Part shown: in pieces, positions 40,799 through 50,424 of the stretch
Layout of the letters: each line of letters begins with the position of its first letter
How positions within the stretch are numbered: the first letter of the stretch is position 1
Assembly: GCF_000373645.1 (NCBI RefSeq)
Contig: NZ_KB892001.1
Span: forward strand, 314,441 to 378,440
Reading direction: 5' to 3'
DNA: 64,000 nucleotides
From: Streptomyces sp. ATexAB-D23
Lineage (GTDB): Bacteria > Actinomycetota > Actinomycetes > Streptomycetales > Streptomycetaceae
Made by a program: the position numbers and the translations under genes
The notes under the pieces: model-generated
Told to the model about the DNA's origin: nothing
Seen by the model: the letters and a program-made list of their open reading frames with translations, nothing else
Databases searched by the model: none

Positions 40799-41008
40799 CG
40801 CCAATTGCCTCCTTGCGGCCGACGCGGCTCTCCCCTACTGGCAACAACGTCTGACACGTGCCAAAGGCACGGTCCGGGGCCCGGTTGTTGCGATTTTCCG
40901 CTAACCCGCGCCGCCGCTGCCCCCGCCGCGGGCGGTGCGGGACGGGTACCCCGCCCGAATGGCCCTACGCTGGACGGGAACTGCCCAGCCTGCCCCGTGA
41001 GGTGTCAC

Positions 41009-41338
41009 GTGTCCCCGCGCCGCAACCGCCCCCGAGGCGGCGAGAGCCCCGTCAACAGCGCGAGCGTGGCGGGGGGCCGGTACGGCGGGGGAGGGCGCTC
41101 GGAGGAGTGGCAGGGCGAGGAGTGGTCCGTGCGCCCGGTCAGCGGCGCGAGCGCGGCGGGCAAGCGCTACCGCTGCCCCGGCTGCGACCAGGAGATCCCG
41201 TCCGGCGTCCCGCACCTGGTGGCCTGGTCCGAGTACGGCGGGGTGGACGACCGCAGGCACTGGCACAAGGCCTGCTGGAACGCGAAGGACCGCCGCACCA
41301 CACGGGTGCAGCGGTCCAGGAACGCGCCCAGGTACTGA
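41009..41338 (+). CDS. Small basic protein with a zinc-ribbon-like motif
   Basis: 109 residues. A disordered Arg/Gly/Ser-rich first half is followed by YRCPGCDQEIPSGVPHLVAW and then HWHKACW, which together give a Cys-x2-Cys...His-x3-Cys zinc site. Annotation of similar proteins as ATP/GTP-binding is not supported by any visible Walker motif. GTG 41009 has GTGAGG upstream; the frame further upstream is antisense to the oxidoreductase gene. Confidence 0.78.
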   Translation: MSPRRNRPRGGESPVNSASVAGGRYGGGGRSEEWQGEEWSVRPVSGASAAGKRYRCPGCDQEIPSGVPHLVAWSEYGGVDDRRHWHKACWNAKDRRTTRVQRSRNAPRY

Positions 41339-41360
41339 AGGGCCGGACCGGCCCGGGGGC

Positions 41361-42236
41361 TCAGACGTCGCGCTGGTTCATCGACAGGTACGCGCCGCCC
41401 ATGGCCACCGCGGTCACTCCGATCATGATCCACAGCGGGTCCCAGCCGGACGGGCCGCCGGACGACGTGACCGAGTTGTCGTAGAAGATGCTCAGCTGGT
41501 TGGGGATCGAGTACTCCAGCAGCTTCTCCTGGAGCGTCCGCAGCGAGTCCGCGAACATGAAGATGGCCAGCACGAGCGGCAGCAGCACCACGCCGATCAT
41601 GATCGTGATCGCCCCGGCCGAGTGCCGGATCAGCGCGCCGACCGCCAGCGCCAGCAGTCCCAGCGTCGCGATGTAGAGGCCGACGCCGACCGTGGCGCGC
41701 AGCCACTCCTCCCCGGTGGGCGCCGCCGCGTCCAGCACGGACGTCTGGATCAGGGCGACGATCGACGTCATCACCGTGGTGAGGACGAAGGTGAGCAGGA
41801 AGAAGACGAGCGCCTTGGCACCGAGCACCCGGCCCCGGCTCGGGCAGGCCGTCAGCGTCGTACGGATCATGCCGGTGCTGTACTCCGACGCGATCGTCAT
41901 CACGCCGAGCGTGATCACGCAGATCGTGCCCAGCAGCACACCGAAGAAGCCGAGGCTCAGCACCGGGGTGCTTTCCATCTCCGAATCGGACACGGCGACC
42001 GCCCATGCCGTGAGCACCCCGATGACCAGCAGCAGCGCGGTCATGACGCCGAGCGTCCACATGGTCGAGCGCACGGAGCGGATCTTGGTCCACTCGGAGG
42101 CGATGGCGTCACCGAGCGTCGCGGGGCGCACCGGGATCGGCGAGCTGTAGAAGCCCTGGGGGTGCTGGTACGCCTGGGGCGGGGCGGCCTGCTGGTACGG
42201 CGCCTGAGGCGCCGGCGGCGTGGACGGCGTGGTCAT
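41361..42236 (-). CDS. ABC-2 family permease, system 1
   Basis: 291 residues. The N-terminus is a cytoplasmic Pro/Gln/Ala/Tyr-rich stretch (PYQQAAPPQAYQHPQGFY). The conserved SEWTKIRSVRSTMWTL entry sequence and six membrane helices follow. ATG 42236 overlaps the ATPase stop (ATGA), so ATPase and permease are coupled. Its EWTKI motif and overall plan are shared with system 2 (43626-44405), indicating ancient tandem duplication. The substrate is unknown. Confidence 0.92.
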   Translation of the reverse strand: MTTPSTPPAPQAPYQQAAPPQAYQHPQGFYSSPIPVRPATLGDAIASEWTKIRSVRSTMWTLGVMTALLLVIGVLTAWAVAVSDSEMESTPVLSLGFFGVLLGTICVITLGVMTIASEYSTGMIRTTLTACPSRGRVLGAKALVFFLLTFVLTTVMTSIVALIQTSVLDAAAPTGEEWLRATVGVGLYIATLGLLALAVGALIRHSAGAITIMIGVVLLPLVLAIFMFADSLRTLQEKLLEYSIPNQLSIFYDNSVTSSGGPSGWDPLWIMIGVTAVAMGGAYLSMNQRDV

Positions 42237-43465
42237 CGGGGGTCCTCGCTGGTGTCGCGCTTGGTCAGGTCTGCGGGGGCCTCGGCGGGCGCCGCCGGGG
42301 CGGGAGCAGCGGCCACCGGCGCGGGGGCCGGGGCGTCCGCGGGGGCCTGGGCCGCGGCGGGGGCCTGCGCCGGGGCGGCGGGCGCCTGGGCGGCCGCGTA
42401 CGGGTTCTGTCCTGGCGGCGGCGGGGCGTACCAGCCCTGCTGCGGGACATCCGGTACGGGCTGCTGCGGCGGCGGGGCATACCCCGGCTGCGGCTGCTGC
42501 CCGTATCCGGCGTACGGCTGCTGCTGCTGGAGGTGGGCCTTCTGGTCGGCCGTCGAGCGGTAGTCCACGGCGCCCTGCGTCATCCGCATGTACGCCTCCT
42601 CCAGCGAGGCCTGGTGCGGCGAGAGCTCCCACAGCCGGACGTCCGACTCATGGGCCAGGTCGCTGATCCGGGGCAGGGCCAGGCCGGTGACCCGCAGCGC
42701 CCCGTCCGGCTCCGGCATGACCTGGCCGCCCGCCTCGGTCAGGGTGGTGGTGAGCTTCTCGCGCTGCTCCGGCGTCTCCTCCGGGACGCGGACCCGGGCG
42801 AAGTCGGCCGAGTTGGCCGAGATGAAGTCGGTGATGCTCATGTCGGCCATCAGCTGGCCGCGGCCGATCACGATCAGGTGGTCGGCGGTGAGAGCCATCT
42901 CGCTCATCAGGTGGCTGGAGACGAAGACCGTACGGCCCTCGGAAGCCAGCATCTTCATCAGGTTGCGGACCCAGAGGATGCCCTCGGGGTCGAGGCCGTT
43001 GACCGGCTCGTCGAAGAGCAGCACCTGCGGGTCGCCCAGCAGCGCGGCGGCGATGCCGAGCCGCTGGCCCATGCCCAGCGAGAAGCCCCTGGAACGCTTG
43101 CGGGCCACGCCCTGGAGGCCGACCACACCCAGCACCTCGTCCACCCGGGCCTCCGGGATGCCGGCCAGCTGGGCCAGCGAGAGGAGGTGGTTGCGGGCGC
43201 TGCGGCCCCCGTGCACGGCCTTGGCGTCGAGCAGGGCGCCCACCTGGCGGGGCGCGTTCGGCAGATTGCGGAAATCGTGGCCACCGATGGTCACCCGGCC
43301 GGCCGTCGGCCGGTCAAGGCCGAGAATCATGCGCATGGTCGTCGACTTGCCCGACCCGTTGGGACCGAGGAATCCGGTGACGGCCCCGGGCCGCACCTGG
43401 AAGGAAAGGTTGTACACGGCCGTCTTCGCGCCATAGCGCTTGGTCAGGCCGACTGCCTCGATCAT
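42233..43465 (-). CDS. ABC transporter ATPase with long Pro/Ala/Gln tail, system 1
   Basis: 410 residues. Residues 1-~300 are a BcrA/NatA-type ATPase with Walker A GPNGSGKSTT, signature FSLGMGQRLG, Walker B VLLFDEPVNGLDP and switch His VSSHLMSEM. The last ~110 residues are low-complexity Pro/Ala/Gln/Tyr, mirroring the tail at the start of its partner permease. System 2 lacks most of this tail. ATG 43465 is chosen as the start. Confidence 0.93.
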   Translation of the reverse strand: MIEAVGLTKRYGAKTAVYNLSFQVRPGAVTGFLGPNGSGKSTTMRMILGLDRPTAGRVTIGGHDFRNLPNAPRQVGALLDAKAVHGGRSARNHLLSLAQLAGIPEARVDEVLGVVGLQGVARKRSRGFSLGMGQRLGIAAALLGDPQVLLFDEPVNGLDPEGILWVRNLMKMLASEGRTVFVSSHLMSEMALTADHLIVIGRGQLMADMSITDFISANSADFARVRVPEETPEQREKLTTTLTEAGGQVMPEPDGALRVTGLALPRISDLAHESDVRLWELSPHQASLEEAYMRMTQGAVDYRSTADQKAHLQQQQPYAGYGQQPQPGYAPPPQQPVPDVPQQGWYAPPPPGQNPYAAAQAPAAPAQAPAAAQAPADAPAPAPVAAAPAPAAPAEAPADLTKRDTSEDPR

Positions 43466-43595
43466 GCTCCAGCCCCATCGACTTATCTGTCGTCGGGGCA
43501 CAGGCCGTCCGGCCGTACGCCCCCCGTATGAGTGAGGAGGATATCCAGGCGCTGACGGTTCCGGCCAAGTCGTTCACGGGGCGAGTCCCGCGAGA

Positions 43596-43619
43596 GGCGG
43601 CGGGCCGAAGCCCGCCGCC
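43596..43619 (-). terminator. UUCG-loop terminator after ABC system 2
   Basis: Perfect 10-bp stem GGCGGCGGGC / GCCCGCCGCC. On the minus strand the loop reads TTCG, a very stable RNA tetraloop. It lies 7 bp beyond the system 2 permease stop codon and upstream of system 1, so the two systems are probably separate units. Confidence 0.8.
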
Positions 43620-43625
43620 CCCCGG

Positions 43626-44405
43626 TCAGGCGTCCCGCTTCTTCAGGACGAGGAGGCCGCCGATCACCGAGGCCGCCACCCACGCGACCATGATCAGCAG
43701 TCCGGCCCACGGCCCGTACGGCGCCGGATCGCTGTTCAGCGCGTCCGGCACCACCTGCATGATCTTGGAGCCCGCCTGGTCCGGGAAGTACCGGGCGACC
43801 GTCTTGGCGCCCGGCACGGCCGTCAGGATCTGCGAGACCAGGAAGAAGAACGGCATCAGGATGCCGAGCGACAGCATGGAGCTGCGCAGCATCGCCGCCA
43901 CCCCCATGGAGAAGATCGCGATCAGCCCCATGTAGAGGCCGCCGCCGACCACCGCCCGCAGCACGTTGTCCGCGCCGATGTCCGTACGGTGGTCGCCCAG
44001 CAGCGCCTGGCCGAGGAAGAACGTGGCGAAACTGGTGGCGAGACCCACCACCAGCGCCAGCACCCCGGCGACCAGCATCTTGCCGAGCAGGAAGGTCGCA
44101 CGCTGCGGCACCGCCGCCAGCGAGGTGCGGATCATGCCGGAGCTGTACTCCGTGCCGACCACCAGCACCCCGAACACCACCATCGCCAGCTGGCCGAGAA
44201 TCATCCCGGAGAAGCTGATGTAGGTGGGGTCGAAGGTGGCCCGTTCCTCGGGGGCGAGCTGGTCGAACTGGGAGTTCATCACCGCGCACAGGGCCGCGCC
44301 CATCGCGACGGTGACCACGAACGCCGAGATGAGCGTCCAGGTGGTGGAGGAGACCGTCCGGATCTTGGTCCATTCGGAGGTCAGGACAGCGGGGACCGAA
44401 GCCAT
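43626..44405 (-). CDS. ABC-2 family permease, system 2
   Basis: 259 residues with six membrane helices and the same opening as system 1 (TSEWTKIRTVSSTTWTL). VVGTEYSSGMIRTSLAAVP is the shared intracellular-loop motif (system 1 has SEYSTGMIRTTLTACP). ATG 44405 has AAAGGGGG 7 nt upstream; it starts 2 nt after the ATPase stop codon. Confidence 0.92.
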   Translation of the reverse strand: MASVPAVLTSEWTKIRTVSSTTWTLISAFVVTVAMGAALCAVMNSQFDQLAPEERATFDPTYISFSGMILGQLAMVVFGVLVVGTEYSSGMIRTSLAAVPQRATFLLGKMLVAGVLALVVGLATSFATFFLGQALLGDHRTDIGADNVLRAVVGGGLYMGLIAIFSMGVAAMLRSSMLSLGILMPFFFLVSQILTAVPGAKTVARYFPDQAGSKIMQVVPDALNSDPAPYGPWAGLLIMVAWVAASVIGGLLVLKKRDA

Positions 44406-44407
44406 GG

Positions 44408-45391
44408 TCACGCCCCCTTTCCGCTGTCGGGGCGCTGACCCCACTGGCCCCATGGCTGTTCCTCGGGCGGTGGCGCCCCGTCCTGGCCCGAGTGCGCGTG
44501 GTACTCCACCGAGCCCGCCGTCATCTGCATGAACGCCTCCTCCAGCGACGCCCGCTGGGCGCTCAGCTCGTGCAGCACGATCGTGTGCCGGGCGGCCAGC
44601 TCACCCATGTCCTCGGTGGTGGCACCGTCCACCTCCAGCGCACCGTCGCCCGCCTCGACGGAGGCGATGCCCTCCTCGTGCAGCACATCGCGCAGCCGCT
44701 CCTGCTGCGGCGAGCGCAGCCGGACGTAGCTGCGGGAGTTCTCGTGGATGAAGTCGGCCATCGACGTGTCCGCGAGCAGCCTGCCCTGGCCGATCACGAT
44801 CAGATGGTCGGCGGTCAGCGCCATCTCGCTCATCAGGTGCGAGGAGACGAAGATGGTCCGGCCCTGGCCCGCGAGCGTCTTCATCAGATTCCGGATCCAG
44901 TGGATGCCCTCGGGGTCCAGGCCGTTGACCGGTTCGTCGAACATGAGGATCTCGGGGTCGCCCAGCAGCGCCGAGGCGATGCCGAGCCGCTGGCCCATGC
45001 CGAGCGAGAAGCCCTTGGACTTCTTCTTCGCCACCGCGGTCAGCCCGACGGTGTCCAGGACCTCCGCAACCCGGCTTTCCGGGATGCGGTTGCTCTGGGC
45101 AAGGCACAGCAGATTGTGGTACGCGCTGCGCCCGCCGTGCATCGCCTTGGCGTCAAGCAGCGCGCCGATGTACTTCAGCGGTTCGGCGAGGTCGCGGTAG
45201 TGCTTGCCGTCGATGCGCACGGAACCGCTGGTGGGGTTGTCGAGACCGAGCATCATCCGCATCGTGGTGGACTTGCCCGCCCCGTTGGGTCCCAGAAAAC
45301 CCGTCACCATTCCCGGTTTGATCACGCACGACAACTGGTCGACGGCGACCTTGTGTCCGAAACGTTTGGTGAGTCCGTCAAGCTCGATCAT
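44408..45391 (-). CDS. ABC transporter ATPase, system 2
   Basis: 327 residues. Walker A is GPNGAGKSTT, the signature FSLGMGQRLG, Walker B ILMFDEPVNGLDP and the switch VSSHLMSEM. It is very similar throughout to the system 1 ATPase, including the unusual LGMGQRLG signature and the ~100-residue C-terminal domain, and lacks the long Pro/Ala/Gln tail. ATG 45391 starts the unit; the 89 bp to filP hold no visible promoter. Confidence 0.93.
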   Translation of the reverse strand: MIELDGLTKRFGHKVAVDQLSCVIKPGMVTGFLGPNGAGKSTTMRMMLGLDNPTSGSVRIDGKHYRDLAEPLKYIGALLDAKAMHGGRSAYHNLLCLAQSNRIPESRVAEVLDTVGLTAVAKKKSKGFSLGMGQRLGIASALLGDPEILMFDEPVNGLDPEGIHWIRNLMKTLAGQGRTIFVSSHLMSEMALTADHLIVIGQGRLLADTSMADFIHENSRSYVRLRSPQQERLRDVLHEEGIASVEAGDGALEVDGATTEDMGELAARHTIVLHELSAQRASLEEAFMQMTAGSVEYHAHSGQDGAPPPEEQPWGQWGQRPDSGKGA

Positions 45392-45480
45392 GCGTTCACG
45401 CTAGAACGCCCGCGTGCCCGGCGCCACCACAAAGGCGGAACCGGGCACGAGGGATGCGGAGCGGGTGCTTCGCGCCGGCG

Positions 45481-46419
45481 TCAGCGGGTCTGCTGGGCCG
45501 GAACACCGCGGGAGGCGGGCTCCTCGTCGGCGGGGGTGCCGGCGGCGGCCACGGCGGCACCGGTCAGCGTCGCCAGCATCTCGCGGACGTTGGTCAGCTG
45601 CGCGTTGATCGAGTCGCGGCGGTTGGTGAGGGCCGCGAGCTCGCGCTCCGACTCGCTGCGGATGCGGTCGGCCTTCGCGTTGGCGTCCGCCACGATGTCC
45701 TCGGACTGGCGCTGCGCGGTCTCCACCGTCTGACGGGCCCGGCGCTCGGCGTCCGTACGGAGCTTCTCGGCCTCCAGACGGAGCTGCTCGGCGCGGTGCT
45801 CGATCTCGGCCAGACGCTTCTCGGCCTTGGCCTGACGGGACGCGAGGTCGCGCTCCGACTGGTCGCGGCGCTTGGCGAGGTTCGTCTCGAAGTCCGCGGC
45901 GGCCTGGGCGGCCTTGGCGCGGGTCTCCTCGAAGAGGGCGTCGGCCTCCTCACGCTTCTGGGCCGCGTCCTTCTGCGCGTCCGAGCGCAGAGCGGTCGCC
46001 TCACCCTTGGCCTTGTCGACGATGCGGACGCCGTCGTCCTCGGCCTTGGCCTTGCGCTCGGCGGCGAACGTCTCGGCGTCGTTGCGCACCTGCTGGGCGG
46101 CGGACTCGGCGAGCTCACGGTGCTGCTCGGCGGCGCGACGGGCCTCCTCGCGCAGGTCCTTCGCCTCCTCCTCGGCGAGGCGGAGGATCTTCTCCACGCG
46201 TGCGCCGAGACCCGCGTACGACGGCTCCGCGTCGTTCACCTGGGCCTGGGCGTTCTGCGTTTCGAGGTGAAGCTCCTCGATGCGCTTTTCCAGCGATGTG
46301 ATGCGGCCGAGGGCACTATCACGGTCGGCGACGAGCTTGGTAATGCGGTCATCCACCTGACCGCGGTCGTAACCACGCCGCACGAGTTCGAAGCCGAAGG
46401 GGGAGGAAGGGTCACTCAT
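45481..46419 (-). CDS. filP: FilP, filament-forming coiled-coil cytoskeletal protein
   Basis: 312 residues, matching S. coelicolor FilP (about 310). A short N-terminal segment (MSDPSSPFGFELVRRGYDRG) is followed by an almost uninterrupted coiled coil rich in Ala, Glu, Arg, Gln and Lys. Known role: FilP forms intermediate-filament-like networks near hyphal tips and interacts with Scy and DivIVA in polar growth. ATG 46419 is the true start; the frame upstream runs through the promoter. scy lies immediately upstream on the same strand with 195 bp between. Confidence 0.95.
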   Translation of the reverse strand: MSDPSSPFGFELVRRGYDRGQVDDRITKLVADRDSALGRITSLEKRIEELHLETQNAQAQVNDAEPSYAGLGARVEKILRLAEEEAKDLREEARRAAEQHRELAESAAQQVRNDAETFAAERKAKAEDDGVRIVDKAKGEATALRSDAQKDAAQKREEADALFEETRAKAAQAAADFETNLAKRRDQSERDLASRQAKAEKRLAEIEHRAEQLRLEAEKLRTDAERRARQTVETAQRQSEDIVADANAKADRIRSESERELAALTNRRDSINAQLTNVREMLATLTGAAVAAAGTPADEEPASRGVPAQQTR

Positions 46420-46460
46420 GGGGTTCCTGTCGAAGTGAGACCGGTGAGGTGATAGAGGGA

Positions 46461-46487
46461 ATCCTAGGGGCCGGAACGGCGTGTCAT
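46461..46487 (-). promoter_or_regulatory. Candidate filP promoter
   Basis: On the minus strand, -10 TAGGAT (46461-46466) with ATGACA (46482-46487) as the -35 and 15-bp spacing. Two further TGTCA copies lie just upstream within GGGTGTCA and GGGGTGTCA. The short spacing makes this tentative. Confidence 0.4.
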
Positions 46488-46613
46488 CGAGCAGATGCGC
46501 TTTTGATCTGGAGAATGACACCCCTTTTGAGTGGCTGACACCCGGAGGGCGTGCTCGACGGATCACGGTCGGGTAGGAAGGTCCACGCGGAACCACGACG
46601 GACGGCCGGCCGA

Positions 46614-49600
46614 CTACCCATCGGACTGCTTGCCACCCGATCGCGTGCCCGCAGCGGCCCCGGCCTTGACGCCGCCGGGCGGTGCCGCGCCCGTGCCCTT
46701 GCCGCTCGGCGCCGGGGTCTCGAAGGACTCCAGCGCCTCCAGCACGTCCTGGACACGGGAGATCTCGGTGTTGATGTCCTCGCGCCGGCGCACCAGGACA
46801 TCGAGCTCGCGCCGGCCCTCGTCCACCGTCCGCTTGGCCTCGGCCTCGGCGTCCGCCCGCAGTTTCTCGGCCTCGCGCACCAGGCTGGCCTTCTTCTGCT
46901 CGGCCTCCTTCAGCAGCGACTCGGCCCGCTTCACCGCGGCGATCCTGACCTTGCTCGCCTCCGCGTTCGCGTCCGCCAGCAGCTCCTTGGCCTTGGCCGC
47001 GGCCTCCTCGCGCTGCTCGGTCGCCGCCTTCATCAGGTTGTCGACGCGCTCGCCGGCCGTCTTCATCTGCTCGGACGTCTCGCGGCGTGCCCGGTCGTGC
47101 AGTTCCTGGATCTCGCCCTCCAGACGGGTCCTCAGCTCCTCGGCCCGCTCCCGGATCTGCGTCGCGTCCCGGCGCGCGCCGACCAGCAGCTCGTCCGCGT
47201 CCGCGCGGGCCCGCTCCACCAGCCCGTTGCCCTCGACGGTCGCCTCGGAGGTGATCCGCACCGCCTCCTTGCGCGCCGCGCCGACCATCGTGTCGGCCTG
47301 CTCCTCGGCCTCCGTGGCGGCGCGCAGCGCCTCCTCCTGGGCCTTGTTGACCAGCTGGTCCGCCTGCTCGGCCGCGTCGGCCCGGCGCTTGGACGCCGCC
47401 TCGCGCGCCTCGTCCAGCAGCCGGTCCGCCTCCTGGCGCGCCTCGGCCCGCATCTGCTCGGCCGCCGCCTCCGCGTCGGCCCGCAGCCGCTCCGACTCCT
47501 CGCGGGTCCGCGCCGCGTGCTCCTGCGCCGAACCCACGGTGGCCGCCGCCTCCGCGCGCATCCGCTCCGCTTCGCCCGCCGCCTCGTCGCCGACCCGGGC
47601 CGCCTGCCGCTCCGCGTCGGTGCGCAGCCGCTCCGCCTCCGCGGTCGCCTCGCCCACCAGCAGGTCGGCCTGGGCCGCCGCCTCGGTCCGCATCCGGTTG
47701 GCGTCCTCGCGGGCCTCCGCCCGGCTGCGCGACGCGTCCTGCTCGGCCGACGCCAGGGCGTCCGACGCCTCCGTACGCATCCGCTGGCTGTACTCGGCGG
47801 CCTCGGCGCGCAGCCGCTCGGACTCCGTGATCGCCTCGGAGACCGTACGCTCGGCCATCGCCTTCGCGGCGTCCGTCTCCTCCTGAGCCACCTCGCGGAT
47901 ACGGGCGGCGTCCCCGCCCGCCCGCTCCCGCTCCGCGTGCGCGTCGGCCCGGAGCCGGTCGGCCTCCTCCTGCGCCTCGGTCTTCGTCCGCTCCGCGACA
48001 TGCTCCGCGGTGGAGCGCAGCCCGGCGATCTCCGCCTCGGCCTGCTCCTGGAGCCCGCTGACCGCGTCCCGCACCTGCTGGGCGGTCTGCTCGGCCGCCG
48101 CGACCAGCTCGGTGGCCCGCGTCTCCGCCTCGCCGGTCAGGCGCTGCGCCTCGGCCTGCGCCTCCTCGACCCGCTTGCGCGCGGAGGCGAGCAGCTCCTC
48201 GCTCTGCTCGCGGGCCCGCTCACGCTCCTGGTTCGCCTCGGTGCGCGCGGCGTCGAGCGTCTCCTCGGCCTCGCGCCGGCGCCGGTTCGCCTCCTCCTGG
48301 GCGGCGGCCAGCGCCTCTGCGGCCTCCGCGCCCACCCGCTCGGCGGCGGCCGCGGCCTCCGACCGCACCCGGTCGGCGGTCTCCTGCGCCTCGGTCTTCA
48401 GCCGCTCCGCCTCGGCGGCGGCCTCGCCGCGCAGCCGTACGGCGACCGACTCGCCCTCCGCACGGGACTGCGAGGCGTCCGCGGCGGCCTCGTCGCGCAG
48501 CCGCTGGGCCTCGGCCTCGGCCTGCTCCTGGAGCGTCCGCAGCCGTTCCGCGGCCTCGGTGCGCAGCCGCTCGGACTCCTCGTTCGTCTCCCGCCGGATG
48601 CGCTCCGCTTCCGTACGCGCCTCGCCGAGCGCCTGCTCGGCCGCGGCGAGACGGGTCTCGGCCTCGGTGTGCAGCCGGGTCAGCTCATCGGCCGCCTCCG
48701 CCTGCCGGGCCGCGACCGCGCGCTCGGTCTCCTCGCGCAGCCCGGACGCGGCCTCCTCGGCCGCCGTACCCACCGCCTCCGCCTGCTCCGCGGCCTCGGT
48801 GCGCAGCTCCTCGGCCTCGGTGCGGGCCCGGTCGAGCGCCTCCTCGGCCTGCTTGCGCAGGGCGGCGGCCCGCTCGGCCGCCTCGCCGCGGACCCGCTCG
48901 CTCTCGGTGGCCGCGCCGCCGCGCAGCTCCTCCGCGTCGGCCTTCGCCTTCGCGAGCAGCTCCTCGGCGGTCTTCGCGCCCTCCTCGATCTGCTGAAGGG
49001 CCTCGCGGCGGGCCTCGCCGCGAATCCGCTCGCCCTCCGCGACCGCCTCGGCCCGCAGCTGCTCGGCCTCGCCGCGCAGCCGGCGCGCCTCCTCCTGGAG
49101 CTCGACCGTCTTGGCCCGGTACTCCTTGGTGTCGTCCTTGGCCGCGCCCTTGAGCTGATCGGCCTGCTCGGCCGCCTCGCCGCGCAGCCGGTCGGCCTCG
49201 GCCTCCGCCTCGCGGCGGATGCGCTCGGCCTCCTCGCCCGCGGCCCTGGTGGTCGACTTCGCGTCGTCGGACGCCTTGGTCAGCACCTCCTCGGCGGACC
49301 TGGCCGCCTTGGCGAGCTGCGCCGCGGCGTCCTCGGCGGCGGCGGTGCGGGCGGCCTCGGCGGCCTCGGCGCGCAGCCGCTCGGCCTCGGCACGGGCGTC
49401 CGCGAGGGCCTGCTCGGCCTCCGCCTTGAGGGTCTCCGCCTCCTTGGTGGCCTCGCCGACCAGCCGGGCGATCTCCGTCTTCGCGGTACGGGTGCGCTGC
49501 TCGTTCTGCGACTCGGCACCGGCCAGCCGCTTGACCGCGGCCTCCTTGGCCTCGGCGAGGACCTTCTCGGCCTCCAGCCTGGCTTCGCGCAGCTGGGTCT

Positions 49601-50411
49601 CGGCCTCCTGCATGCGCTGCTCGGCGGCCCGGTTCAGCTCGGTGGTCTGCTGCCGCGTCTGCTCGGTCTCGGTGGTCGTCGTCAGCCGCAGCTGCTCGGC
49701 GTGGCTGGTGGCCTCCTGGGCCTGTCCGGCCGCGACGCTGAGCATCCGCTCGGCGTCCTTGCGGGCCCGCAGCAGGATCGACTCCGCCTCGGCGCGGGCG
49801 GATTCGGCCTCCGAACCGACCCGCTGGCGCGTCTCCTCGGCCAGCCGGGCGGCCTCGGCGCGGGCGGCGGCGAGCGCCTGCTCGGCCTCGGCCCTGGACT
49901 CCTCCAGCAGGCGGCGGGCCTGCGACTCGGTCCTGGCCCGCAGCTGCTCGGCCCATGCGACGTTCTCGTTGACGTGGGACTCGACGGTCTGGCGGCGCTC
50001 GGCCAGCTCCCGGTCCAGCTGCTGGCGGCGCTGCACCGCCTCGTTGTGCAGCTCGGCCTGGAGCCGGGCCTGGTGCTCCGCGTGCTCCTGGAGGATGCGC
50101 TGTGTCTGGGCGCGGGCGTCGCGCAGTTCGCGCTCGGCGTCGGTACGCAGCTGCTCGGCCTGGATCTGGGCGTTACGGAGCATCTGCTCCGCCTGGTAGC
50201 CGATGTCCGCGCTGTCGTAGGCGGGACGGGTCGCCAGACTGCGCCGTGCCTCGTGCAGCTTGGCGCGCAAGACCTCGACCTGGTAACCGAGGTCCTCGGC
50301 GTGCTGTACGGCCTTCTCCCGGTCGGTCTTCAGCCGTTCCATCTCGGCCTCGAACCGCGAGAGATGGTCGTCTTCAGCCCGGTGGCTCTCCTGGCGTTCG
50401 TAGCCCCGCAC
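46614..50411 (-). CDS. scy: Scy, polar-growth scaffold coiled-coil protein
   Basis: 1265 residues (S. coelicolor Scy is about 1326). Residues 1-~60 form a separate segment (SRFEAEMERLKTDREKAVQHAEDLGYQ, partly DivIVA-like). Nearly all the rest is long coiled coil with repeating EAERLRAEA-type units, consistent with the known 51-residue (hendecad-based) repeat. Known role: Scy organises the tip-growth assembly with DivIVA and FilP. GTG 50411 is the start, with GGATGGGA upstream. The extreme GC and regular Ala/Glu codons create a spurious 1453-codon open frame on the opposite strand. Confidence 0.95.
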   Translation of the reverse strand: MRGYERQESHRAEDDHLSRFEAEMERLKTDREKAVQHAEDLGYQVEVLRAKLHEARRSLATRPAYDSADIGYQAEQMLRNAQIQAEQLRTDAERELRDARAQTQRILQEHAEHQARLQAELHNEAVQRRQQLDRELAERRQTVESHVNENVAWAEQLRARTESQARRLLEESRAEAEQALAAARAEAARLAEETRQRVGSEAESARAEAESILLRARKDAERMLSVAAGQAQEATSHAEQLRLTTTTETEQTRQQTTELNRAAEQRMQEAETQLREARLEAEKVLAEAKEAAVKRLAGAESQNEQRTRTAKTEIARLVGEATKEAETLKAEAEQALADARAEAERLRAEAAEAARTAAAEDAAAQLAKAARSAEEVLTKASDDAKSTTRAAGEEAERIRREAEAEADRLRGEAAEQADQLKGAAKDDTKEYRAKTVELQEEARRLRGEAEQLRAEAVAEGERIRGEARREALQQIEEGAKTAEELLAKAKADAEELRGGAATESERVRGEAAERAAALRKQAEEALDRARTEAEELRTEAAEQAEAVGTAAEEAASGLREETERAVAARQAEAADELTRLHTEAETRLAAAEQALGEARTEAERIRRETNEESERLRTEAAERLRTLQEQAEAEAQRLRDEAAADASQSRAEGESVAVRLRGEAAAEAERLKTEAQETADRVRSEAAAAAERVGAEAAEALAAAQEEANRRRREAEETLDAARTEANQERERAREQSEELLASARKRVEEAQAEAQRLTGEAETRATELVAAAEQTAQQVRDAVSGLQEQAEAEIAGLRSTAEHVAERTKTEAQEEADRLRADAHAERERAGGDAARIREVAQEETDAAKAMAERTVSEAITESERLRAEAAEYSQRMRTEASDALASAEQDASRSRAEAREDANRMRTEAAAQADLLVGEATAEAERLRTDAERQAARVGDEAAGEAERMRAEAAATVGSAQEHAARTREESERLRADAEAAAEQMRAEARQEADRLLDEAREAASKRRADAAEQADQLVNKAQEEALRAATEAEEQADTMVGAARKEAVRITSEATVEGNGLVERARADADELLVGARRDATQIRERAEELRTRLEGEIQELHDRARRETSEQMKTAGERVDNLMKAATEQREEAAAKAKELLADANAEASKVRIAAVKRAESLLKEAEQKKASLVREAEKLRADAEAEAKRTVDEGRRELDVLVRRREDINTEISRVQDVLEALESFETPAPSGKGTGAAPPGGVKAGAAAGTRSGGKQSDG

Positions 50412-50424
50412 TGCGCGGTCCCAT

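Noticed and set aside
41009..41338. ATP/GTP-binding function for the small zinc-ribbon protein
   Set aside because: No Walker A or other nucleotide-binding motif is visible in the 109 residues; only the Cys/His zinc pattern can be supported.
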